A DNA stretch of 64,000 bases. Source: Bordetella parapertussis. GTDB lineage: Bacteria > Pseudomonadota > Gammaproteobacteria > Burkholderiales > SG8-41. Of this stretch, positions 57,137-64,000 are shown piece after piece. Below the pieces are notes generated by a model. It was not told the origin of the DNA. It ran no database searches and saw only the letters and a list, made by a program, of their open reading frames with translations. Position numbers and translations under genes: made by a program. Positions within the stretch are counted from its first letter, which is position 1, and every line of letters starts with the position of its first letter. The stretch is taken from NCBI GenBank assembly GCA_945906815.1, contig CAMDRT010000002.1, positions 158,776-222,775 of the forward strand, read 5' to 3'.

Positions 57137-58099
57137 ATGATTACGACGCTGTTGATACTACGCACGACATGGGGCATTTTTGCGGGCGTGTTGCTGCTCG
57201 CCACAGGCGCCGCCTGTGCTCAGGACAAATACCCTAGCAAAGTCATCCGCGTATTAACCGCCACCCCCGGCAGCAACCACGACTGGGGGGCGCGGGTGGT
57301 GGCGCAGGAGTTGACGCCGCGCATCGGTCAGCGCGTGATCGTCGAGAACCGCGGCAGCATGTCGACGGAAATCATCGCCAAGGACACCCCCCCCGATGGC
57401 TACACCCTATTGTTTTACGGCGCGTTTACCTGGCTGCAACCGCTGCTCGCCAAAGTAAACTGGGACCCGCTCGAGGATCTCGCGCCGATTGCGCTGGCGA
57501 TCAGTTCGCCCAACGTGCTGACCATTCATCCCTCGCTGCCAGTGAAATCCACGCAGCAACTGATCGCGCTGGCCAAGGCCCAGCCCGGTGCCCTCAATTA
57601 CAGCGCGGGCGGCGGCGGCTCGACGCCACATATGGCGGCCGAGTTGTTCAACCACATGGCGAAAACCAAAATCGTGCGCATCAACTACAAAGGCTCCGGG
57701 CCGTCGATGATGGGGCTGTTTGTGGGCGAAGTGCAGCTGATGTTTGCAGCGCTCGGCCCGATGATGCCGCATGTCAAAAGCGGCAAAGTTAAAGCGCTGG
57801 CGATCACCACACCGAAACGCTCGCCGCTGGCGCCCAACTTGCCGCCTGTCGCCGAGGCGCTTCCCGGTTATGGGTCGGAGGCAGCCATCGGATTTTTTGC
57901 GCCACGCAAAACACCTGCACCCATCATCAAACTGCTCAACAGCACTATAGCGCAGGCGCTTAACGGACTGGATGCCCAGCTGGTCTTTAATGCTGGCGTG
58001 GAAATCGTCGGCGGTTCGCCGGAAGACTTCGCGCGCTTCATCAAAGCCGACATGGCCAAGATGGGCGAAGTCATCAAGAGCGGTTCATTCAATAACTAA
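57137..58099 (+). CDS. Bug/TctC-family periplasmic solute-binding protein
   Basis: 320 aa; ATG 57137, 11 bases after the large-subunit stop. Signal peptide GIFAGVLLLATGAACAQ, then DKYPSKVIRVLTATPGSNHD in place of the usual FxxGGxxD loop, and VIVENRGSMSTEI. The altered loop suggests a ligand unlike that of the common carboxylate-binding members. The operon position points to the substrate of the UbiD/hydroxylase pathway. Confidence 0.87.
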   Translation: MITTLLILRTTWGIFAGVLLLATGAACAQDKYPSKVIRVLTATPGSNHDWGARVVAQELTPRIGQRVIVENRGSMSTEIIAKDTPPDGYTLLFYGAFTWLQPLLAKVNWDPLEDLAPIALAISSPNVLTIHPSLPVKSTQQLIALAKAQPGALNYSAGGGGSTPHMAAELFNHMAKTKIVRINYKGSGPSMMGLFVGEVQLMFAALGPMMPHVKSGKVKALAITTPKRSPLAPNLPPVAEALPGYGSEAAIGFFAPRKTPAPIIKLLNSTIAQALNGLDAQLVFNAGVEIVGGSPEDFARFIKADMAKMGEVIKSGSFNN

Positions 58100-58100
58100 C

Positions 58101-58643
58101 GTGCAAATCGAAAACCACTTTGATATACCACTGCCGCCTGCAACGGCGTGGCCCATCCTGATGAACGTGCCGCAAACCGCCGCCTGCTTTCCGGGCGCGA
58201 GCATGATCGAGCAGATCAGCGCGGATCACTACAAAGGCCGTGTCACCGTGAAGCTCGGGCCTCTGACTATGGTGTTCTCCGGCAACCTGCGCATCGAGAG
58301 TCGCGACGACCTCGCGCATCGCGCTGCTGTCAAAGCCGACTGGACTGAAACCAAAGGGCGCGGCAACGCCAATACCGTCACCCGTTTCGCACTGCAAGCG
58401 CAAGGCGTAGGCGCGCGCGTCACCCTGCACAGCGCTCTGCAACTCGCCGGGCAGGTCGCGCAATACGGGCGCGGCGTGGGCATGATCTCGGCCATTTCCG
58501 CACAACTCATTTCGCTGTTCGCGGAAAACCTGCGGGCGCGGATTCAGGCGGGCGGGGCCGTCGCTCCGGAGTCGCAGGTCGCCCCCGAAATTTCCGGGCT
58601 TACGTTAATGGCGAGGGCGCTGGGGAATCGATTAAAGGGGTAG
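58101..58643 (+). CDS. CoxG-like SRPBCC-domain protein
   Basis: 180 aa from GTG 58101, one base after the Bug stop; the wider open frame to 57972 is a shadow. QIENHFDIPLPPATAWPIL, VPQTAACFPGA and VTVKLGPLTMVFSGN are CoxG-family blocks. CoxG-type proteins of molybdenum-hydroxylase operons have been tied to membrane anchoring or quinone/electron transfer. The last 40 residues include a helix with LISLFAENLRARIQAG. Confidence 0.88.
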   Translation: MQIENHFDIPLPPATAWPILMNVPQTAACFPGASMIEQISADHYKGRVTVKLGPLTMVFSGNLRIESRDDLAHRAAVKADWTETKGRGNANTVTRFALQAQGVGARVTLHSALQLAGQVAQYGRGVGMISAISAQLISLFAENLRARIQAGGAVAPESQVAPEISGLTLMARALGNRLKG

Positions 58644-58661
58644 TCGATAAGAGCCCGTCAT

Positions 58662-59653
58662 AAGGGTCAGTTCTTGATATTGCATCTCTCTTGCAGTTTG
58701 CGCAGTATCGCTGAGGGAGCGCTGGTCTCGATTTCACGCTGAATCTTCGATATCCGCGATGGCGAAACCTTGCAGCATTCCGCCACCGCCGGCAACGGCA
58801 TATTGACCGCGCGGCGCAGTAGGTACGCCCACCCTTGAAACGCTTCCTGATGGGCGCGGCTGCGCAACGACTTCTCGTCCTTGATGCCGTAGGCCGACAG
58901 CACCCATGCTGTTAGCGCAGCCGCCGACGGGCGTGATGGGTGCCGTTGCTGCTGCGGCACATTCGCCGCGGGCTTGCTTTGCACAAGCCGCTCCATGCGC
59001 TTGAGAAAAGGTGCGTGGCCAAGCCAAATCTGTCCTTTGAGCTTGCTCCACGGAGACGCCTGCTCCAAGCCTTGTGCGACAAAACGCTCAAAAGCCGAAT
59101 CAGGATTGCGACCGCCCAACAAAGATCGAACCCACCCCGCATCGAGCCAATCTGGGGCGGCTGCCTTCCCCGCGCTGGCGCGGTAACTGCTCCACGCCCA
59201 GTCCGCCGCCCGTTTGACCATGCGCGCACGCACCGGGTTGAGCGCAATGTAGCGGCACAGTTCCAGCCCGTAGTTGTCCTTGTCCACGACGATGCTTTTG
59301 TAGCGCCCCTGAAACACATGCCCTACGCGCTGATGACGGCGATTGAAGGCCTGGGTATACACGCCGTTTAACCGGCGCATGCCGGCAACCAGATTGGCTT
59401 CGGGCGTTTCGATAAGCAGATGATAGTGGTTGCCCATCAAGCAATAGGCATAGCAGCGCCAGCCTTGCTGCCCGATTTCCTTGCCGAGTAACTCCAGAAA
59501 CAGCCGCCGATCCTCGTCGTCGGCGTAGATATCGGCGCGCGCGTTGCCGCGAGCAGTCAGGTGATAAAGGGCGCCGGGGAATTCCAGGCGCAGGGGGCGT
59601 GCCATGAGTGAACGTTATACCTCGTTAGATGCAATGTCAAGAACTGACCCCTT
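58662..59653 (-). mobile_element. RAYT/Y1-transposase element bounded by inverted repeat
   Basis: The left end AGGGTCAGTTCTTGATATTG and on (58662-58687) is matched in inverse by 59627-59653 (AGATGCAATGTCAAGAACTG and on); 23 of 25 core bases agree. The transposase gene 58667-59605 lies wholly between them, and its stop codon is inside the left repeat. The unit of about 990 bases sits between the CoxG-like gene and Sua5 without breaking either. No clear target-site duplication was found. Confidence 0.75.
58667..59605 (-). CDS. REP-associated tyrosine transposase-like protein (Y1_Tnp)
   Basis: 312 aa. The HUH motif is H60-Y-H62 in LMGNHYHLLIET, and the catalytic Tyr is probably Y119 in RYIALNPVRARMV. 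The N terminus MARPLRLEFPGALYHLTARG is typical of the family. The C-terminal 80 residues look like a helix-turn-helix (LPAVAECCKVSPSRISKIQ). RAYT proteins cut and join single-stranded DNA at palindromic repeats; some are domesticated. The open frame is intact. Confidence 0.9.
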   Translation of the reverse strand: MARPLRLEFPGALYHLTARGNARADIYADDEDRRLFLELLGKEIGQQGWRCYAYCLMGNHYHLLIETPEANLVAGMRRLNGVYTQAFNRRHQRVGHVFQGRYKSIVVDKDNYGLELCRYIALNPVRARMVKRAADWAWSSYRASAGKAAAPDWLDAGWVRSLLGGRNPDSAFERFVAQGLEQASPWSKLKGQIWLGHAPFLKRMERLVQSKPAANVPQQQRHPSRPSAAALTAWVLSAYGIKDEKSLRSRAHQEAFQGWAYLLRRAVNMPLPAVAECCKVSPSRISKIQREIETSAPSAILRKLQERCNIKN

Positions 59654-59658
59654 GTCCC

Positions 59659-60636
59659 TCAATCGACTTCTTCAGCGCCCGCGCCAGCAGCAGCCCGCCC
59701 TAGCCGATCCCGCACTGCCGCCCATTCGATAGCCAGTGGCGGTTCTTCCACCAGCATCACATCACAAGCGGCGGCATCGAGCTGGCGCAGGTTGTCATAG
59801 AGATCATGCGCGTAGCCCGCCGGCGCTGCAGGTGCGGCGATCCACACCAGACTGTCGATCAACGGCTGATGCGCGTTGCGCGCCAGCACCGCCACGCGTT
59901 TGCCCTGACGCGCGAAGCTACGCGTGAGTTCGTCGATAAGATCACCTTCCACCAGCATCAGCGGCGTGCGCGGTGCGTAGTGTTTCTCCAGTGTGCCCGG
60001 CGCGCGCGGCGATTGTGCGTCGGACGCGGCGAGCGCTGCACCGAGCACGCTTTCTATTTGCTGCGCCGTGATCAGTCCGGGGCGCAGCAATGCGAATTTC
60101 GCACCCGACAAGTCGACGATGGTGGATTCAATGCCCACCTCACAGGCGCCACCATCGAGCACGCAATCGATGCTGTCGCCGAACTCCTGTTGCACGTGTT
60201 CTGCAGTGGTGGCCGAGACGCGGCCGAAGCGATTCGCCGACGGGCCCACCATCCCTCCACCAAACGCTTGCAGCAACGCTTGCGCCAGCGGATGCGAGGG
60301 CACGCGTAACGCGACGGTGTCTTGCCCGCCGGTGATGAGATCGCTCACGCCGTGTGCGCGCTTGAGTATCAGTGTGAGCGGGCCGGGCCAGAATTTTTGG
60401 GCGAGCGTGTGTGCCGCAGGCGGAATATCTTGCGCCCAATCATGCCATTGCGCACTGCTGGCAATATGCACGATCAGCGGATGATCATGCGGCCGCCCCT
60501 TAGCGGCGAAAACTTTTTTTATGGCTAGCGGATTGGAAGCATCAGCACCGAGGCCATAAACGGTTTCCGTGGGGAAGGCGACGAGGCCGCCTGCGCGCAG
60601 CGTGGCTACAGCGCGGGGGAGGTCGTTCGACGTCAT
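59659..60636 (-). CDS. L-threonylcarbamoyladenylate synthase, Sua5/TsaC (two-domain)
   Basis: 325 aa. The N-terminal YrdC domain has VAFPTETVYGLGADASN and KKVFAAKGRPHDHPLIVH, with GPSANRFGRVSATTAEHV; a C-terminal Sua5 domain follows from about residue 205 (APGTLEKHYAPRTPLML). The enzyme makes threonylcarbamoyl-AMP for t6A in tRNA. The length is that of Sua5, not the short TsaC. Only one base separates it from the dCTP-deaminase gene upstream. Confidence 0.93.
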   Translation of the reverse strand: MTSNDLPRAVATLRAGGLVAFPTETVYGLGADASNPLAIKKVFAAKGRPHDHPLIVHIASSAQWHDWAQDIPPAAHTLAQKFWPGPLTLILKRAHGVSDLITGGQDTVALRVPSHPLAQALLQAFGGGMVGPSANRFGRVSATTAEHVQQEFGDSIDCVLDGGACEVGIESTIVDLSGAKFALLRPGLITAQQIESVLGAALAASDAQSPRAPGTLEKHYAPRTPLMLVEGDLIDELTRSFARQGKRVAVLARNAHQPLIDSLVWIAAPAAPAGYAHDLYDNLRQLDAAACDVMLVEEPPLAIEWAAVRDRLGRAAAGAGAEEVD

Positions 60637-60637
60637 T

Positions 60638-61816
60638 TCAACTCACTACCGGCGGCTTGAACTGCTTGGAGAGTTTCAACCCCTGCGCCTGATAGTTGGA
60701 ACCGATGCTCACGCCATAGAGGCGCTCCGGCTTGCCGAGCAAACGCTCGTAAATCAGGCGCCCGACTCCCTGCCCGTGCTCAATCAGAAACGGCACTTCG
60801 TGTGAGCGCACTTCGAGTACTGCGCGTGCGCCGTTGACGTCGTTGTTGCCGTAGCCGAATCCCGGATCAAAAAACCCCGCGTAGTGGATGCGGAACTCGC
60901 CCACCGAGGGATCATACGGCACCATCGTCGCGGCAAAACTCGGCGGGATACGGATGCGCTCGCGTGAAATCAGGATGTAAAAATCGTCGGGGTTGAGCAC
61001 CAGACTGTGATGCGCTTCACTGCGCAGCGGCTCCCAGAATGCCATCGGGTCGTAATGGTCGACGCGGCTCAAATCAATCAATGGCGCATGTTGCTTGGCA
61101 CGATAGCCGACGATGCCGCCGCTGGCGTCACCCTCGAGATCGACGGATATCCACAGCCCGTCGTTGACGATGGCGGCCATCGGCGACTCGGCATCCGAAT
61201 ACACCAGCGAGTCCAGCGATTGCAGTTCGTCGAGCTTGTGATCGGAAGGCGGCGGATGGCCACGCACAAAACGCATTTGATTCAGCCGCGCACCCTGCTG
61301 CGCCAGCACGCTGAAGGTGCGTGGCACGATTTCGAGATAGAGCTTGCCGCGATAGCCTTCGGGCACGCTCTCGAATTCGGTGCCGCCATCGGCGATCAGG
61401 CGCGTGAAAATATCGAGACGGCCGGTGGAGCTTTTGGGATTGGATTTGCCCGAAATGTCCGCCGGCAGCCGCAGTTCTTCTAGCAGTTCGGCGATGTAGA
61501 CACAGCCCTTCTCGAACACTGTGGGCTGCGTCAAATCGATCTGATGCATCATCATGCGCTCGATCTTGGCGCTGACCGGCGAGCCCTTGCCCGGCAGAAA
61601 ACTCGCGCGCACGCGCCACGCGGTTGCGCCCAGCCGCAGATCGAGGCTCGCCGGCTGCAGCTGCGTGTCTTCAATGGGCGCAGCCGCATTGATGCGTCCG
61701 CCGCTCACCAGCTTTACGATATCCTGATACGGCAAAATGCCGGTGGTGAAATCGGCGGTATACGGCTTGAGGTCTTTCTCAAGTTCCGGAAAGAGCGTGC
61801 CGAGTTCGCGCTTCAT
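60638..61816 (-). CDS. 2'-deoxycytidine 5'-triphosphate deaminase, tandem-domain form
   Basis: 392 aa, about twice a normal Dcd, in the DCD family with two trimeric-dUTPase-like halves. The first half has LQPASLDLRLGATAWRVRAS and LPADISGKSNPKSSTGRLD; the second has HSLVLNPDDFYILISRERI, PYDPSVGEFRIHYAGFFDPG and GNNDVNGARAVLEV with the active-site region. It deaminates dCTP to dUTP. It lies between purC and Sua5 on the minus strand. Confidence 0.88.
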   Translation of the reverse strand: MKRELGTLFPELEKDLKPYTADFTTGILPYQDIVKLVSGGRINAAAPIEDTQLQPASLDLRLGATAWRVRASFLPGKGSPVSAKIERMMMHQIDLTQPTVFEKGCVYIAELLEELRLPADISGKSNPKSSTGRLDIFTRLIADGGTEFESVPEGYRGKLYLEIVPRTFSVLAQQGARLNQMRFVRGHPPPSDHKLDELQSLDSLVYSDAESPMAAIVNDGLWISVDLEGDASGGIVGYRAKQHAPLIDLSRVDHYDPMAFWEPLRSEAHHSLVLNPDDFYILISRERIRIPPSFAATMVPYDPSVGEFRIHYAGFFDPGFGYGNNDVNGARAVLEVRSHEVPFLIEHGQGVGRLIYERLLGKPERLYGVSIGSNYQAQGLKLSKQFKPPVVS

Positions 61817-61844
61817 CAGGGTCTGTGGTGACCGCAGTGCGCAA

Positions 61845-62732
61845 TTATTGCGTCAGCAAGCGCTGCACTTCACGATATTTATCCGCAGTCCTGGCGAGCA
61901 CTTCCGGCGGCGGGGTAGGCGCGGGTGGCTGTTTGTCCCACGAGGTTGTTTCGAGCCAGTCGCGGATAATCTGCTTGTCAAAGCTCGGCGGACTAATGCC
62001 AGTGCGGTATTCGGCTGCAGGCCAGAACCGCGACGAATCCGGGGTGAGAATTTCGTCGATCAGCACCAGATTGTTGCCGGCATCAATCCCGAATTCAAAC
62101 TTGGTATCGGCGATGATGACGCCGCGTGTCGCGGCAAAATCCGCAGCCTCGGTATAGAGGCGTATCGACACCTCGCGCACTTGCGCGGCCAGCGCCACGC
62201 CGACCAGCACCTCAACATCCGCGTAGGTAATGTTTTCGTCGTGCTCTCCGGCAGGCGCCTTGGATGAGGGCGTGAACAACACCTGCGGCAGTTTCTGCGC
62301 CTGCTGCAAACCTGCGGGTAATTTGATGCCGCACACCGCGCCGGTTTTTTTGTAGTCGCTCCAGCCCGAGCCGATGAGGTAACCGCGCACTACCGCTTCG
62401 ACCAGCAACGGTTTTAATTTTTTGACCACCATCGAACGGCCCGCGACTTGCGCGCGCTCCCCTTCCGCCACCACCGATTCCGGCACAATGCCGGTCAAGT
62501 GATTCGGGATAACGTGAGCCAATTTTCTGAACCAGAAATTCGACAACTCGGTGAGCACGTGGCCCTTGCCCGCTATCGGCACCGGCAGTATCACATCGAA
62601 CGCGGAGAGCCGGTCCGTCTGTATCACCAGCAGTTTGTCGTCGCCCACCGCATACAAATCACGCACCTTGCCACGATGCAGGAAGGGGAGGCTGCTGAGT
62701 TTGGTTTCGAGTATGGCATCAGTGTTGGGCAT
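61845..62732 (-). CDS. purC: SAICAR synthetase (PurC)
   Basis: 295 aa, the longer bacterial form. [20 protein letters not shown] with [40 protein letters not shown] and [11 protein letters not shown] are PurC signatures; [11 protein letters not shown] is the late block. It joins aspartate to CAIR in purine synthesis. The start is 7 bases after the purE stop, so the two are probably co-transcribed. Confidence 0.96.
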   Translation of the reverse strand: MPNTDAILETKLSSLPFLHRGKVRDLYAVGDDKLLVIQTDRLSAFDVILPVPIAGKGHVLTELSNFWFRKLAHVIPNHLTGIVPESVVAEGERAQVAGRSMVVKKLKPLLVEAVVRGYLIGSGWSDYKKTGAVCGIKLPAGLQQAQKLPQVLFTPSSKAPAGEHDENITYADVEVLVGVALAAQVREVSIRLYTEAADFAATRGVIIADTKFEFGIDAGNNLVLIDEILTPDSSRFWPAAEYRTGISPPSFDKQIIRDWLETTSWDKQPPAPTPPPEVLARTADKYREVQRLLTQ

Positions 62733-62739
62733 GGCGTGC

Positions 62740-63231
62740 TTACAGCTCCGGCAGTTTCGCCGCTTTCACGGTTTCGGTTTGTTTTTTGCGGAAAGCGACC
62801 AGCTTCTTCGCCAGCGCGGCATCATGCAGCGCCAGCATCGCCACCGCGAACAACCCGGCATTCGCCGATCCCGCCTCACCGATGGCGAACGTCGCGACCG
62901 GTATGCCCTTGGGCATCTGCACCATCGACAACAGCGAATCGAGTCCGCCCAGATGTTTCGACGGCATCGGCACCGCCAGCACCGGCAGCGTGGTCTTTGC
63001 CGCGGCGACGCCCGCGAGATGCGCCGCGCCCCCCGCACCGGCGATGAAGCACTGTGCGCCACCGGCAATCAATTTTTCCATCCATTCGATCAGCAGATCG
63101 GGCGTACGGTGCGCCGACAGCGCGCGCGCCTCATACGCGACACCGAAATCCTTGAGTTGTTGCGCGGCATGCTTCATGACCTCCCAGTCACTGGTACTGC
63201 CCATGACGATGCCCACTAGCGGATGGCTCAT
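62740..63231 (-). CDS. purE: N5-CAIR mutase (PurE)
   Basis: 163 aa from ATG 63231; the open frame to 63363 runs through the promoter region and is not used. [20 protein letters not shown], then ALSAHRTPD and the [20 protein letters not shown] block are class I PurE. It converts N5-CAIR to CAIR. The usual partner purK, which makes N5-CAIR, is not next to it. It is divergent from the carbonic anhydrase gene over 122 bases. Confidence 0.96.
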   Translation of the reverse strand: MSHPLVGIVMGSTSDWEVMKHAAQQLKDFGVAYEARALSAHRTPDLLIEWMEKLIAGGAQCFIAGAGGAAHLAGVAAAKTTLPVLAVPMPSKHLGGLDSLLSMVQMPKGIPVATFAIGEAGSANAGLFAVAMLALHDAALAKKLVAFRKKQTETVKAAKLPEL

Positions 63232-63353
63232 AGCGAAAATTCCAATGCACTGAGAAAGGGCGTTATTGTAGCCGAAGCCCCGTCTGTGCAAGGTAGTTAC
63301 ACAAGGATATTTGTTGACTGCGGATGTGCGCCCAATTTGATTAGAATACTGCC

Positions 63354-64000
63354 ATGACTCCATCTATCGAAGACCTTTTCACCCACAATCGCGCATGGGC
63401 GGCGCAGATTGAGCGGGAACGCCCCGGATTTTTCGCCAGCCTGGTCGAACAACAAACGCCTAAATACATGTGGATCGGCTGTTCCGACAGCCGGGTGCCG
63501 GCCAACCAGATCACCGGTCTGGAGCCGGGTGAAATATTCGTGCACCGTAATGTGGCCAATATCGTGGTTCACTCCGACCTCAATGCCTTGTCGGCCATCC
63601 AATTCGCGGTGGAGCTGCTTAAGGTCGAGCACATCATGGTGGTCGGACACTACGGTTGTAGCGGCGTGCAAGCGGGCCTCGAAGGCCAGCGTATCGGACT
63701 GGCGGATAACTGGATTCGGCATGTGCAGGATGTGCGTGACCGCCACTGGCATTTGCTCAACAACATGCCACCGGAAAAGCGCGCTCACGCGCTGTGCGAG
63801 CTCAACGTGATTGAGCAGGTGGTCAATGTCGGTGTCAGCACCGTGATGGTCGATGCCTGGGCCAAGACGCAGCCGGTGAGCATCCATGGTTGGGCCTTCG
63901 GTGTGCATGACGGTTTGTTGCACGATCTCGGCATGACCATTAGCGGCACCGATGCGATCGAGTCGCTGTACCAAAGCGCACTGAGTAGCGTGATCGCGGC
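63354..64000 (+). CDS. can: Beta-class carbonic anhydrase (3' truncated by window)
   Basis: 215 residues are visible and the frame is open at the window end; a full protein is about 220-225 aa, so little is missing. Zinc and catalytic residues are complete: C43, D45 and R47 in [11 protein letters not shown]99 and C102 in [10 protein letters not shown]. It interconverts CO2 and bicarbonate in the cytoplasm. ATG 63354 is preceded by only a weak ribosome-binding site. The long minus-strand open frame over it (63297-63974) is a shadow. Divergent from purE. Confidence 0.95.
   Translation, partial: MTPSIEDLFTHNRAWAAQIERERPGFFASLVEQQTPKYMWIGCSDSRVPANQITGLEPGEIFVHRNVANIVVHSDLNALSAIQFAVELLKVEHIMVVGHYGCSGVQAGLEGQRIGLADNWIRHVQDVRDRHWHLLNNMPPEKRAHALCELNVIEQVVNVGVSTVMVDAWAKTQPVSIHGWAFGVHDGLLHDLGMTISGTDAIESLYQSALSSVIA

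Noticed and set aside
63314..63347. Promoter for carbonic anhydrase (TTGACT and TAGAAT)
   Set aside because: The spacing of 22 bases is too long for a normal sigma-70 promoter, so it was not listed as a feature.
63297..63974. 225-codon minus-strand open frame at the right edge
   Set aside because: The plus strand encodes an intact beta-carbonic anhydrase with zinc ligands; the minus frame has no family features.

Overview
The window looks like a piece of a GC-rich Gram-negative chromosome, most likely a betaproteobacterium close to Burkholderiales. The grounds are six Bug/TctC-type periplasmic solute-binding proteins without membrane partners, heptose (LPS-type) genes, and a purE-purC-...-Sua5 block of the kind seen in that group. 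This assignment is inference; there is no rRNA or tRNA in the window to test it.

Region 1 (1-16173) is a surface-polysaccharide sugar locus. It opens with the tail of an SGNH-like protein, a glycosyltransferase-like protein and a C-methyltransferase. A tightly packed plus-strand operon follows (3628-16173): GmhA-like isomerase, GmhB-like phosphatase, transaldolase-family protein, two extended SDRs, an HldE-like protein with its two domains in inverted order, a Gfo/Idh/MocA oxidoreductase, a UDP-glucose-dehydrogenase homologue without its catalytic cysteine, an SDR without the YxxxK pair, a methyltransferase, another SDR, a split transketolase and a Nudix hydrolase. Together they suggest a dedicated route to an unusual activated heptose or other higher-carbon sugar.

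Region 2 (16174-26400) begins with a repeat-filled gap and a ThDP enzyme. A minus-strand operon then holds every enzyme needed for coenzyme F420 (FbiC = CofG-CofH fusion, CofC, CofD, CofE) plus F420:NADPH oxidoreductase, an LLM-family oxidoreductase, a Bug protein and a dienelactone-hydrolase-family protein. The two transcription units converge on a strong hairpin.

Region 3 (26534-38973) is a mosaic: Bug protein, SNF2 helicase with a SWIM zinc-finger partner, amidohydrolase, three toxin-type modules (RHH/ParE, HicAB, Fic), a CoA transferase, an enoyl-CoA hydratase, a MetE-like methyltransferase and an SMP-30 lactonase. Clear palindromic operator candidates lie before hicA and before fic.

Region 4 (39171-58643) is catabolic: Bug proteins, a fused DppD-DppF ATPase, a fused GlcD/GlcF-type oxidase divergent from a glyoxylate aminotransferase, VOC protein, TIM-barrel isomerase, a second closely related enoyl-CoA hydratase, a DUF3530-like hydrolase, and an operon with UbiD decarboxylase, a three-subunit molybdenum hydroxylase, Bug protein and CoxG-like protein.

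Region 5 (58662-64000) starts with a RAYT/Y1-transposase element bounded by a 25-27 bp inverted repeat, then core genes: Sua5/TsaC, double-domain dCTP deaminase, PurC, PurE, and a beta-carbonic anhydrase cut by the window end. No tRNA, rRNA or CRISPR array was seen.
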